Positions 1 to 9,400 of a DNA stretch of 26,252 nt are shown here, in pieces. A program made the translations under genes and the position numbers. How positions within the stretch are numbered: position 1 is the stretch's first letter; the number at the start of each line of letters is the position of its first letter. The notes below the pieces were generated by a model. It had not been told where the DNA came from and did no database searches. It saw only the letters and a list, made by a program, of their open reading frames with translations. Origin of the DNA: CAYYMD01 sp964472875 (GTDB lineage Bacteria; Planctomycetota; Phycisphaerae; SM23-33); contig CAYYMD010000043.1 of the NCBI GenBank assembly GCA_964472875.1, positions 1 through 26,252 on the forward strand. Direction: 5' to 3'.

Positions 1-55
1 GGAATATATAAGCCGGAACATCACGCTACAGCCCCAACCACGCTAAACAGATACG
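1..55 (+). mobile_element. 3' end of an IS66-type transposase gene (left copy, truncated by window edge)
   Basis: Reading from position 2 on the plus strand gives EYISRNITLQPQPR and a TAA stop at 44-46. This is identical to the C-terminus of the IS66-type transposase on the opposite strand at the right edge. The nucleotide match to 25789-25843 is exact and inverted over 55 bases; the sequences then diverge (aatta here, gcgta there). Only the very end of the element is visible, so its terminal inverted repeat and target duplication cannot be judged. An exact match of 55 bases starting at base 1 could also be a k-mer overlap at an assembly-graph junction rather than an independently sequenced copy. 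Confidence 0.75.
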
Positions 56-62
56 AATTAAT

Positions 63-893
63 TTAATTCAGCACGAAACGAACGGGGACGTTTATGAGAT
101 CCGTGATATTGCGGCCGTTTTTTGATGCAGGTTTGAACTTCGCCTTTTTGACGGCCGAGGCCGCGGCATTGTCCAGCCGATCGTAACCGGAAGATCGCCT
201 GACACTTACCTGCCCCACCTCGCCCGAGGCAAGCACCCGGACCATAAGCACAACCAGGCCCTGCTCGTTCCTGCGGACGCTGGCGGCCGGATACTCGGGA
301 CTGGGCATATGCACAACCTCCGCCGCCCCGTCCGGCACACCCGTTGACATCGATTGAATCGAAACTGACGCAACGGACGACATGCGGACGCGAACCGCCG
401 GGACTTTAATGTTACGTTTCGCCCGGCTTGCTTCCTTAACCGCCGGTGAGGGCGGAATGGGCCGGTGGTGGACCGATACATATTCGTCCCGGCGGTCAGG
501 TTGTATTTTGCCGACAGCTTTTGACCTTTGAGATGCGTTTGGCTTGTGTTTCTTAACGGGCGGCGCCTTGGCCAAGGACGTCGATACATCGGGCTGGGGT
601 AATTGTTGATTACGCATCTTTAGTTTGGGCGGGTCATCGGGCATGCGTTCGGCGGCCTGTTCGGAACTTATCAAACGCACGGAAACGGCCATCTCGGCGG
701 AGTCACCCTTGCGCATTTTCGCCACGGGCGGATTGTACGTATCAACTGGAGCAAGCAGAATGCGGCTCATGGCCGCCATCGCGCAAACATGCAATATGGC
801 CGCCAGGCACACAATCAACCATATATGTGGCCGCCGGATACCGCACCGGCCGAATTTCTCCCCGTTTCGGTTTTTCTCGTTTAAAATCTCCAT
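63..893 (-). CDS. tonB: TonB-family energy transducer
   Basis: The 276-residue protein has the TonB layout. A short cytoplasmic N-terminus is followed by one membrane segment (about residues 23-43), then a long Pro/Lys/Arg-rich periplasmic linker (about 50-185) and a C-terminal TonB domain (about 193-276). The C-terminal domain carries the PEYP start and a conserved core ending in VPVRFVLN. TonB proteins pass proton-motive energy from ExbB/ExbD in the inner membrane to outer-membrane receptors. The gene follows the receptor gene on the same strand, and its ATG lies inside the receptor's last codons (13-bp overlap), which suggests translational coupling and a dedicated receptor-TonB pair. No exbB or exbD is in the window, so those partners must be encoded elsewhere. 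The function is secure; pairing with this particular receptor is inferred from the overlap. Confidence 0.88.
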   Translation of the reverse strand: MEILNEKNRNGEKFGRCGIRRPHIWLIVCLAAILHVCAMAAMSRILLAPVDTYNPPVAKMRKGDSAEMAVSVRLISSEQAAERMPDDPPKLKMRNQQLPQPDVSTSLAKAPPVKKHKPNASQRSKAVGKIQPDRRDEYVSVHHRPIPPSPAVKEASRAKRNIKVPAVRVRMSSVASVSIQSMSTGVPDGAAEVVHMPSPEYPAASVRRNEQGLVVLMVRVLASGEVGQVSVRRSSGYDRLDNAAASAVKKAKFKPASKNGRNITDLINVPVRFVLN

Positions 894-3106
894 TTCATGC
901 CGAACTTAAAATTGATTCCCGGCTCATTTACGCCGGAGCCGTGTATACGATAATCCTCGTTGGTGAGATTTTCCAGTCCGGCCCACAGTTCGACGTTCTC
1001 GTTGACCCTCCAGCCGCCGTTGAGGTCCACGGTGAAGTACCCGGGCGTTCCGCCGGGCGGGATTCTTTGCGTATCGGCCTTGTCGCGGGTTGAAAGTTCG
1101 TCGGCTTTGCCGGCGGCGGTGCAGGCCAGCCGGGCCCAGAATTTTTTATTCTTTGAATCCCACCGCACGCCGAAGTGACCTTCCGGCGGCATGAGCCGGC
1201 TCAGCGGCTCCATCTCGGCATCCATGGCGGATGTGGGGAAAGTCTCGACCTCGCCGTACATCCACGAAAAATTTCCGAACAACTGCCACTGGGGATGCAC
1301 GCGGTACTTGGCGGCCAGCTCGACGCCGTGAACATAGCCCTGGCCGGTATTGTTTTTGGTCACCTCGTTGTCGCCGCCGATAACATTGCCGGTGGGCGTG
1401 CGGAGTATCATGTCGCTGATGTCTGTGTAATAATAACTGACCTCACCCAGAAAGTCTTCCTCCCTGTATTTAACACCCGTTTCGTATGTAATGTAATTTT
1501 CCGGGTCCAGGCCGGGCGACGGCGTTTCTATCTCGTTTGTCCTGGCTGTATCGAGGCGGGTCAGGTCGGACAGGTTAGGCGCGCGAAAGCCCTGGGTGAG
1601 GCCGGCGTAAACATTCACGCGGTCCTTGATGGGAAACCACGACAGGCGGGCGTTGCCCACCAGCGACTCCCAGTCTTCCTTTACGGAAATCTCGTTACCC
1701 GTGTCCGGATCCTTGACCGACTCGGCGTCGGCGCGGGCATAGGTGTATCGCCCGCCCAGCAGCAACTCGAATGACTCGCCGAGGGGAACCTGGTCCTGGG
1801 CGTAAACACCGACAAGGTCGTACGTGGCGTCGTCGCCGACGGGGCCCTGTATCTCGCTGGCGTCAAACGTGCCGTCGGCATTGTACTTGTCCTTGAACGA
1901 ATCCACATCGTCGTGATACCAGTCCACGCCGTAGGTCAACTTGCCTATCGGCGAGGGCGAAATAAACTTAAGCGCGTTGCCGAGCGTGTTAACGTCCACG
2001 CCCTGCTTGTCGGCTGCGCCGGAAGACTTCACACGCCACCGCTTCTCTATGAGTTCCTGGAACGAGACGGTCGCCTCGGCCTCGTAAAGCCACGGGGCGA
2101 TGTTCCTCTGTCGATACCGCAGGTACGTCAGCGAATGACGATGGTCGAGTATGCGCTTCAGTTCGTCGCCGATGGTCGTTCCCTCCCACGATATGCCGTA
2201 GATGGTCTTGTGCGTGCGCCACGCGTCGTCCTGGCCGAAGGAATAATGCGCCAGCGTCAGTTGCGTGTCCCTGTTCGGCATGTACTGAAGTTTCAGATCG
2301 CCGGTCCATTCCTGGTAATCCGTTTTATCCTGCGGGCCAACCCCTCCGCCGCCGTCCACCTCGCCGAAAAGTCGCATTCCTCCCCCGGCCAGCACGCCGA
2401 GCACGTCGTCATAGGTCGCGTTTATTTCGCCGCGCATGACGTTGCTTCGCTCGGCCGTGGAAAACCGGTAATATACCTGCCGGAACCAGTTAAACCCTTC
2501 GCCGTACCCGGTCGGCTTGCGGAGGATGGCGTTAACCACGCCTCCGATGCCGTCGCTGCCGTAAAGCACAGAACCGGGGCCGCGCGTTATTTCCAGTCGG
2601 TCTATTGTGAACGGGTCAACGAGATTCCAATACTGGTTAGGTCCGGGACGGAATATGGAGTTGTTCAGCCGGACGCCGTCGAGCATCATTATGTTGCGGA
2701 AACTGGTGAACCCGCGAATGTATGGCGAGCCCTGGGAGTGAGCGGTCTTCTGGACCATCACCGACGGTTCTTCTTCCATCGCACGCGTGGAGGTGCGGTA
2801 AAGCTCGTTGTTCTCAAAATCGTTGAATTTTATCGTGCCTATCGAATACGGAGCGGCGAACCGCGTCGTCTCACCGCGGGTGGCGGTTACGACAATCTCA
2901 TCCAGCCACTTCTTATCCGGCCTGGCCGGTTGTGTGGCGGGTTGAGTGGCCGGCGAATCATCAGCAGCCGCCTCAAGCGGCTTAATTTCGATTTGCCCGT
3001 CGTCGGTTTCTTTTGCCGGGGCCGACCCAGCCAACCCGGCCAAAATCACAGCGGACAAAATAAAATTTCCCATCGTTTTCACGCGTGAGCAATCAGCAAA
3101 CTTCAT
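881..3106 (-). CDS. TonB-dependent outer-membrane receptor
   Basis: The 741-residue protein begins with a signal peptide (cleavage near residue 31, after SAPA). A Pro/Thr/Gln-rich spacer with a repeated PATQ leads to a TonB-box-like segment (DEIVVTAT, about 69-76). A plug domain follows (about 80-210, with IRGF, MMLDGVRLN and RGPGSVLYGSDGIGGVVN). The rest is a beta-barrel ending in the aromatic terminus KWRF, typical of outer-membrane proteins. It should import a scarce ligand such as a siderophore, cobalamin, a metal complex or a sugar oligomer; the sequence does not say which. ATG at 3106 is preceded by AAGGA at a 6-base gap. Upstream lies a sigma-54-type promoter, and the next gene upstream encodes a sigma-54 activator, so ligand-responsive expression is likely. 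The last codons overlap the start of tonB. Confidence 0.92.
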   Translation of the reverse strand: MKFADCSRVKTMGNFILSAVILAGLAGSAPAKETDDGQIEIKPLEAAADDSPATQPATQPARPDKKWLDEIVVTATRGETTRFAAPYSIGTIKFNDFENNELYRTSTRAMEEEPSVMVQKTAHSQGSPYIRGFTSFRNIMMLDGVRLNNSIFRPGPNQYWNLVDPFTIDRLEITRGPGSVLYGSDGIGGVVNAILRKPTGYGEGFNWFRQVYYRFSTAERSNVMRGEINATYDDVLGVLAGGGMRLFGEVDGGGGVGPQDKTDYQEWTGDLKLQYMPNRDTQLTLAHYSFGQDDAWRTHKTIYGISWEGTTIGDELKRILDHRHSLTYLRYRQRNIAPWLYEAEATVSFQELIEKRWRVKSSGAADKQGVDVNTLGNALKFISPSPIGKLTYGVDWYHDDVDSFKDKYNADGTFDASEIQGPVGDDATYDLVGVYAQDQVPLGESFELLLGGRYTYARADAESVKDPDTGNEISVKEDWESLVGNARLSWFPIKDRVNVYAGLTQGFRAPNLSDLTRLDTARTNEIETPSPGLDPENYITYETGVKYREEDFLGEVSYYYTDISDMILRTPTGNVIGGDNEVTKNNTGQGYVHGVELAAKYRVHPQWQLFGNFSWMYGEVETFPTSAMDAEMEPLSRLMPPEGHFGVRWDSKNKKFWARLACTAAGKADELSTRDKADTQRIPPGGTPGYFTVDLNGGWRVNENVELWAGLENLTNEDYRIHGSGVNEPGINFKFGMKWRF

Positions 3107-3167
3107 AACAAATCCTTTTTTATCCCTGGTTCGGGTAAATACACTTTCCCCGCGATATGTATTTAGA

Positions 3168-3182
3168 GCAAGAGGTATGCCG
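3168..3182 (-). promoter_or_regulatory. Candidate sigma-54 (-24/-12) promoter of the receptor-tonB operon
   Basis: On the minus strand the sequence reads CGGCAT-ACCTC-TTGCT. It matches the sigma-54 consensus (TGGCAC, five bases, TTGCA/T) with invariant GG and GC at exactly the right spacing. The expected start site is about 12 bases downstream, near 3156, giving a leader of about 50 bases before the receptor ATG. A sigma-54 activator is encoded immediately upstream, which strongly raises the prior. It was found by eye only. Confidence 0.6.
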
Positions 3183-3283
3183 ATTTTGAGAATAAATTAT
3201 AATTCGTTAATTTGAAGAGATTTATAATATATCAGTAAAATCCAATATATTTTTATCGGCACAAAAACGCACTATTTTTATGC

Positions 3284-3306
3284 TATTATGCACATTTATT
3301 ATGCAC
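3284..3306 (-). promoter_or_regulatory. Tandem 10-bp repeat, candidate activator binding site (UAS)
   Basis: The minus strand carries GTGCATAATA twice, exactly, at 3297-3306 and 3284-3293 (13-base period). A related GCATAA follows, and a further GTGC lies near 3268. The repeat begins on the stop codon of the response-regulator gene and lies about 100-125 bases upstream of the -24/-12 promoter, the normal distance for an enhancer-binding protein site. Binding by the neighbouring regulator is an inference. Confidence 0.4.
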
Positions 3307-4696
3307 TGCTCTCGTTTTCGCCGAGCAGTTTTATCTTCTCGCGCAACGTATTACGGTGCAGGCCAAGCATTTCGGCCGCCCTTGAGCGATTGTCGCCGCA
3401 CTTTTCGAGGGCGTATCTAATCAGTCGGCGCTCGAGCGCCTCTGTGGCGCGTTTGTGCATCTCGCCACCATCGGCGATTGCAGATATGTAATCATCCAGC
3501 ATTTTTTCCATATTGCCGACACCTTTGGCCGCACCGGATGTAATGTTTGTCGGCAGGTGCTCGGCCCGCACAGGCCCGCGGCCGGCAATTACCGCGGCGT
3601 GCTCCATGGCATTTCGCAGTTCGCGCACGTTGCCGGGCCAGTCATAGTCCATCATCGCCTGTTTCGCCTGCTCGCTTAGTTGAGGCCGTTTATCGCCGGC
3701 AGAAAGCGCCAGAAAATGCTCCCCCAGCGGTATTATGTCCTCACTGCGGCTCCTCAGCGGCGGCATCTCGATGCGCACCACCGCCAGACGGTAGAACAGG
3801 TCTCTTCGAAAGCGGCCGGAATTTATTTCCTCGCCGAGGTCGCGATTCGTGGCCGCGATTACTCGAACATTTACGTTTATGGAATTCACCGACCCGAGCC
3901 GCTCAACCGTCTGTGTGTCCAGCACGCGGAGCAGCTTGACCTGGGCGGCGGGCGACATCTCCGCCACCTCGTCCAGAAACAGCGTCCCACCATCGGCCAG
4001 TTCAAACCTGCCGGGCTTGTCCGCCTCCGCGCCGGTGAAGGCACCGCGGACGTAACCGAAAAGTTCGCTCTCGATAAGACTGTGCGGCAGAGCACCGCAG
4101 TTTACGGCGATGAAGGGTTTGTCCCTGCGGTCGCTGTGGTGATGTATCGCGCGTGCGGCCAGTTCCTTGCCCGTGCCGGTCGCCCCGGAGATGAGCACCG
4201 CCGAGTCCGAATGGGCGATGAGGCCTATCTTGCGGAAGACCTCCTGCATGGCAGGCGATACGCCGATAAAACTCTCATCCTCGCCGCCGGTGACGGTGCT
4301 CGGCCGGTCGGATTCGCTGCGCGACTGAAGCGCGCGAGCGGCCACCTCCGCGGCTCGGTCGAGGTCTATGGGCTTAAGCAGGTAATCGAAGGCGTCGCTG
4401 CGCACGGCCCGCACGGCCACCTCCAGCGTGCCGTATGCGGTTATGACCACCACGGCGACATCGGAGATGCTTTCGTTTATCCGGCGCAGGACGTCCAGGC
4501 CGTCGGCATCCGGCAGGCGGACATCAAGAAAAATAACGTCGGGTCGATGCCGTGCGGATTCCTCAAGGCCCTTGCCGCCGCTGGAGGCCGTACGCACGGA
4601 CCAGCCGCGCGACTCGAAAAATCGCTTGAATGCACGGCAAATCGTCTGCTCATCATCTATGACAAGTATTTCAGGCATATCGTTAATCGGACTCAT
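3299..4696 (-). CDS. NtrC-family sigma-54-dependent response regulator
   Basis: The 465-residue protein has the three classical parts. An N-terminal receiver (about 8-125) has phospho-acceptor Asp58 in IFLDVRLPDADG and the conserved Lys in YLLKP. A central AAA+ domain (about 143-375) has Walker A GATGTGKE (171-178), the sigma-54 contact loop GAFTGA (218-223) and Walker B GTLFLDE (237-243). A C-terminal Fis-type helix-turn-helix (about 420-460) contains NRSRAAEMLGLHRNTLREKI. It should hydrolyse ATP to open sigma-54 promoters once phosphorylated by the kinase next to it. I chose ATG 4696 because GGAG lies 5 bases upstream; ATG 4678 has no ribosome site and longer upstream reading runs into the kinase gene. 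The start overlaps the kinase stop by 14 bases, so the pair is co-translated. The likely target is the receptor-tonB operon just downstream. Confidence 0.93.
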   Translation of the reverse strand: MSPINDMPEILVIDDEQTICRAFKRFFESRGWSVRTASSGGKGLEESARHRPDVIFLDVRLPDADGLDVLRRINESISDVAVVVITAYGTLEVAVRAVRSDAFDYLLKPIDLDRAAEVAARALQSRSESDRPSTVTGGEDESFIGVSPAMQEVFRKIGLIAHSDSAVLISGATGTGKELAARAIHHHSDRRDKPFIAVNCGALPHSLIESELFGYVRGAFTGAEADKPGRFELADGGTLFLDEVAEMSPAAQVKLLRVLDTQTVERLGSVNSINVNVRVIAATNRDLGEEINSGRFRRDLFYRLAVVRIEMPPLRSRSEDIIPLGEHFLALSAGDKRPQLSEQAKQAMMDYDWPGNVRELRNAMEHAAVIAGRGPVRAEHLPTNITSGAAKGVGNMEKMLDDYISAIADGGEMHKRATEALERRLIRYALEKCGDNRSRAAEMLGLHRNTLREKIKLLGENESSA

Positions 4697-6104
4697 CGCC
4701 GCTCCAGGCGGGCAGTTCGAAATAAAACACCGATCCGGTATCGGATGTATCGTAACCGATTTCGCCGCCGTGCCGTCGGATAATTTGAGCGGCGACGTAG
4801 AGACCAAGACCGGTGCCGTGCGGCTTGGTGGTAATGAAACTCTCGAAAATATTCTCATCCGCCGACGCCTTCACGCCACCACCGCTGTCGCGAACCTCCA
4901 GGCGGACGCGGCCGTCTTTGCCGCGGGCGACGATGGACAAATCACCGCCGCCGCCCATGGCCTCGATTGCGTTTATCACCAGGTTCATTATCACCTGGCG
5001 GATTTGGTCGGCATCGGCACGCACCGGCGGGGCGTTGGAGCAATCCATGTTAACACTAATACCGGCCCGGTCGCACTTGCCGGCCAGGATAGCCATCGTA
5101 GAGTTGACGACTTCGTCCAGCGAAGTCTCTCGCATTTTCGCGCCGCGCGCCGTCCTGCCGCCGTCACGGGACAGTTGCGACAGCTCGCAGAGATAAGTCT
5201 CCAGCCGCAGAATCTCGTCGGATATCGTCTTTAGAAGTTGCTTCTGCGAAGGGTTCAGCTCGTCGTCCTCGAGTATCCGCACGTTCATCTTGATGCCGCT
5301 GAGCGGGTTGGCGATTTCGTGCACCATCGATGCCGATATCTTGCCCAGCGCAGCCAGTCGCTGTGACCGCGCCAGTTGCTTCTGCGCCTCACCGAGGCGC
5401 CTCAGCAAATGGTCGAATGACTCTGCCAGTCGAACGGTCTCTGCCGGTCCGCTCCGCAGAGAATTTTCAATACCCACGGGCGAACCGGCCAGCGTGCCGC
5501 TGTCCTCGAAAGAGACTTCATCCATGCGGCGGGCGAGCTTGCGTATAGGCCACGACACCGTCACAGCCAGCACAAGCGCCAGGACCGTTGCAGCGCCGGC
5601 GGCCAGAAGCGTCACGAATGTCATCCGGCGGGCGGTTCCCGCCGCGGCCGCCTGTATCCGCTCAGTGGGCACCAGAACATACAACCCGAACCTGTCGCTT
5701 TGGCCCTCGCCGCGGCCTCGTTCGATACCGGCCGAGGCGACCTCGTACGAGGTATCGTCTATGCTTATGGTTTCTTTGTCCGCGAGTTGCCCCAGTGCCG
5801 ATTCGATATCTCCGCGCTTCGCCGGCGGTACGCTGGCGCCGATTAAACTTTGTTGGCCGCCGCTGATTTCGGCAAAGAGCACTTCCGCCTCGATAATTTC
5901 ACCCAGTCGGCCGGCGAGTATGTCCGAAAGCGGCAAATTGAGTTCGCCCACAAGCGAGGCCGTATTGACGGCCGCCTGCTCCACCCGATACTGTCGCACC
6001 GCCGACCGGGCCGTTTGCGCGCCCTGCCAGCCGATGAACAGACTAACCCCCACCACAAGGGCATCTATGGCCAGCACGGTCCGCAATAATATCGAGCATC
6101 GCAT
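4683..6104 (-). CDS. Membrane-bound sensor histidine kinase, partner of the adjacent NtrC-type regulator
   Basis: The 473-residue inner-membrane protein has a membrane segment (about residues 8-25), a periplasmic sensor region of about 130 residues and a second membrane segment (about 161-184). A HAMP-like linker is followed by a HisKA domain with phosphorylated His262 in MVHEIANPL. The HATPase_c domain has an N box (MNLVINAIEAM), G1 (DSGGGV) and G2 (GTGLGLYVA). It should autophosphorylate and pass phosphate to Asp58 of the overlapping regulator. ATG 6104 is chosen because GGAGA lies 6 bases upstream; a further in-frame ATG ten codons upstream has no such site. The periplasmic region does not resemble a sensor domain I can name, so the signal is unknown. 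Placement with a receptor and TonB suggests sensing of the same extracellular or periplasmic nutrient. Confidence 0.9.
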   Translation of the reverse strand: MRCSILLRTVLAIDALVVGVSLFIGWQGAQTARSAVRQYRVEQAAVNTASLVGELNLPLSDILAGRLGEIIEAEVLFAEISGGQQSLIGASVPPAKRGDIESALGQLADKETISIDDTSYEVASAGIERGRGEGQSDRFGLYVLVPTERIQAAAAGTARRMTFVTLLAAGAATVLALVLAVTVSWPIRKLARRMDEVSFEDSGTLAGSPVGIENSLRSGPAETVRLAESFDHLLRRLGEAQKQLARSQRLAALGKISASMVHEIANPLSGIKMNVRILEDDELNPSQKQLLKTISDEILRLETYLCELSQLSRDGGRTARGAKMRETSLDEVVNSTMAILAGKCDRAGISVNMDCSNAPPVRADADQIRQVIMNLVINAIEAMGGGGDLSIVARGKDGRVRLEVRDSGGGVKASADENIFESFITTKPHGTGLGLYVAAQIIRRHGGEIGYDTSDTGSVFYFELPAWSGDESD

Positions 6105-6198
6105 ATCATCTCTCCGGGCGATAACGCCGCACAATTAGAGAAATGAATTTTATACCAACTCGCCCTTAGACGCCACAGGTCTCGATATTGCGATGACT

Positions 6199-6375
6199 TC
6201 AGTAATTGTGCTCGGGTTTAATCGCATCCATTATCGCGTTACCCTTGCGCATGCCGCGGACTTCACAATAGTAACCGCCATTGATCTCCCCCTTCCGGCT
6301 AAAAGGTTCTTGTCCATATAACGGTAATAGATAAAATCGCCTCAGGCGGCGAACCACGCGCCACCGGGATGTTTC
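6199..6375 (-). other. Unassigned open frame of 58 codons in the divergent intergenic region
   Basis: Between the kinase and the GH2 gene the minus strand stays open from a stop at 6376-6378 to a TGA at 6199-6201. The translation has protein-like composition, for example RRFYLLPLYGQEP and KGEINGGYYCEVRGM. There is no convincing start: one internal ATG lies late in the frame, a GTG lies near 6357, and neither has a clear ribosome site. I do not recognise a family. It could be the 3' remnant of a lost gene or a chance open frame. I see no other feature in the rest of this 296-base gap. Confidence 0.2.
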
Positions 6376-6400
6376 TTAAAAACCTGCAAAGGACATTGAC

Positions 6401-9400
6401 ATGACTAAAAATACTATGATATGCACCTCACTCGTATTGGCCCTGTATGCAGCTATCGTGTGTGCGCAGGACCGGAATAACTGGGACAATCTCAACGTCA
6501 TACAGGTCAATACCGAACGGCCGCACGCTACCATGATGACATATCCGGACAAGGCCTCCGCGATTAAGGGCGAACGCGATAATTCTCCGTGGTTCAAATC
6601 GCTAAATGGCGGCTGGAAGTTTCACTGGTCGAAGAATCCGGCCGAACGTATCGAGCGTTTTTACGAACCGGATTTCGATGATTCGGCCTGGAAGAAAATA
6701 CCCGTGCCGTCCAACTGGCAGGTCCACGGATACGGCACGCCGATATACACCAACAGCCGCTATCCGCACCCCAGGAAACCACCGCGCGCCCCGCGCAAGT
6801 ACAATCCTGTCGGCAGTTACAGAACAACGTTCACACTGCCGAGCGACTGGAAGGGAAGAAAGACGCTTATCCATTTCGACGGCGTGAACTCGGCTTTTTA
6901 CCTGTGGATAAATGGTAAAATGGTCGGCTACAGCCAGGGCAGCCGCACGCCGGCCGAGTTCGACATCACGAAATACGTTAAGACGGGTAAAAATCTGCTG
7001 GCCGCCGAAGTCTATCGCTGGTGCGACGGGTCGTACATGGAGGATCAGGACTTCTGGCGCCTGGCAGGCATTTTCCGCGACGCGTACCTGTGGTCGCGTG
7101 CAGCCAGGCACATCCGGGACGTCGAGGTCGACACGGACCTCGACGAACAATATAACAGCGCTAAACTGACCATCTCCCTTGACGCCCCAAATGCCGGCGG
7201 ATGTTCGGTCGAGGCGCAACTGCTCAACGCGGACGGTAAGGAAGTCCTCTCAGGCGAGCGGGCAGTCGAGAATGGCGACGCGAAGTTCGAGTTCGACGTC
7301 TCAAAACCCCGCCTGTGGAGCGCCGAGTCGCCATACCTGTACACGCTGCTGGTGACGCTGAAGGACGATAACGGCAAAGTCATCGAAGTGATTCCACAGA
7401 AGGTGGGCTTCAGGGAAGTGGAAATAATCGACGGCGTGTTCACGATAAACGGGGTGGCCGTGAAAATGAAGGGCGTCAACCGCCACGAGAGCGAACCCGA
7501 CACCGCCCACGCCGTGACGCGCGAGGGCATGCTGGAAGATGTGAAACTCTTTAAAAAATTCAACATCAACGCCGTAAGAACATGTCACTACCCCGACAAC
7601 CCTTACTTTTACTCCCTGTGCGACAAGTACGGCATCTACGTGATGGACGAGGCCAACATCGAGTGTCACGCCGCGCGGCAACTTTCCGGGAAGAAAGAAT
7701 GGCTCGAATCACAGATGAACCGCATGATGAGGATGGCCGAACGCGACAAGAACCATCCTTCGGTGGTTATTTGGTCGCTGGGCAACGAGTCGGGCGGCGG
7801 CATCGGTCCGCAAACTATGCACGAATGGCTGGGCAAAAATCATCCCGACCGCCCGGTCCACTGCGAGTACAGCAACCGCAACGCGGATATCAGCTCTCGC
7901 ATGTACGCTGGTCCGGGGTGGGGCACAAGCGGCGACCGTCCCCACGTCATGTGCGAATACACACACGCCATGGGCAACAGCAACGGAAACCTCAGGCAGT
8001 ACTGGGAACCGATTTATAACAGCAAGGTCCACATGGGCGCATTCGTTTGGGACTGGGTGGACCAGGGAATTCGCCGGCCGGTGCCTGAAAAGCACGCGGA
8101 CCGCATCGGCACCGGGCCGGTGAATGAGACTTTCTTCGCCTACGGCGGATGGTGGGAAAACGAAAAGGGATTTCACAACGACGGCAACTTCTGCATGAAC
8201 GGACTGGTCGCCTCCGACCGCACGCCGCACTCCGGCCTGTACGCCATAAAGTACGTCTACCGCAACATTCACATCTCGGCCGTGGACGCCGCCGCGGGTA
8301 AATTCGAGGTCAAAAACTGGTTCGATTTCTCGAATATCAGCGACCTGGCCGAGGGAACCTGGACGCTACTGAAAAACGGCAGGCCCGTCGCCAAGGGCAA
8401 AATCCCCGAACTCGACGTGCCTTCGCACGGCCAAAAGCAGTTCGCTATCAACCTGCCGGAAATCGATAAGACACCCGCTGAAGAGTATCTGCTGACAATG
8501 TCATTCACTGCAAAGGAAGGTTACTCGCCTCTGGTGCCCGCAGGGCACGAAATTGCGTGGGAGCAATTCGTCATCGACGACGCGGAGCCGGTGAAAGTCG
8601 CCGGGAAAAACCTTCCGAAACTCAATGTCGATGAAAGCGACGAGACCGTAACAATTACGGGCAGGGATTTTTCGCTGAGTTTTGACAAGGGCGAGGGGCT
8701 GCTCGCATCGTTCGAGTATAAAAACAGGCAACTCGTGGAACGCGGCTTCGTGCCTGACTTCTGGCGGGCGCTGACCGACAACGACCGCGGCCGCAGGTCT
8801 TACAGAAAATTTTCCCACGACAAATGGCGACACGCAGGGGCGAACCGAAAAATCACCGACGCTCTTGTAAAGGAACCGGACAACGGCGTTGTGAGAGTAA
8901 TTTTCAACGCGGCCCTGCCCCCCGTCAGAGGCGCCTGCCAACTGGCCTACACCGTTTACGGCAGTGGCGAGGTCGAAGTGGCGATGAATTACCAACCCGG
9001 CGCGCCCATGAAGGGGCCCCTGCGCTACGGCATGCAGATGCTGCTGCCGAAAAAATTCGAGAACGTCGAATACTACGGCCGCGGACCCAACGCCACCTAC
9101 CAGGACCGCAATTTCGAGCGCGTCGGCATATTCGAGACCATCGTGGACGACATGTGGATGGATTATTCACGGCCGCAGGAAAACGGCTACCGCACCGGCG
9201 TGCGGTGGGTCGCTCTGCACGACAAGGGCGGAAACGGCCTGCTCTTTGCGGGTGAGCCGCTGATTTGCTTCGGCGCAAAACATTACGCGCGGGATGAGAT
9301 GGAGAAGGCCGATTATTCGTTCCAGATGAAACGGTCCGAGTCCATCCACCTGAACATAGATTTGACGCAGACCGGCGTGGGCGGCAACAACAGCTGGGGC

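Noticed and set aside
1913..3088. Open frame of 391 codons antisense to the receptor gene
   Set aside because: It has no recognisable domain, and the opposite strand encodes a full signal peptide, plug and barrel.
3107..3167. Cobalamin or other riboswitch in the receptor leader
   Set aside because: The predicted leader is only about 50 bases and AT-rich, and I see no conserved riboswitch box.
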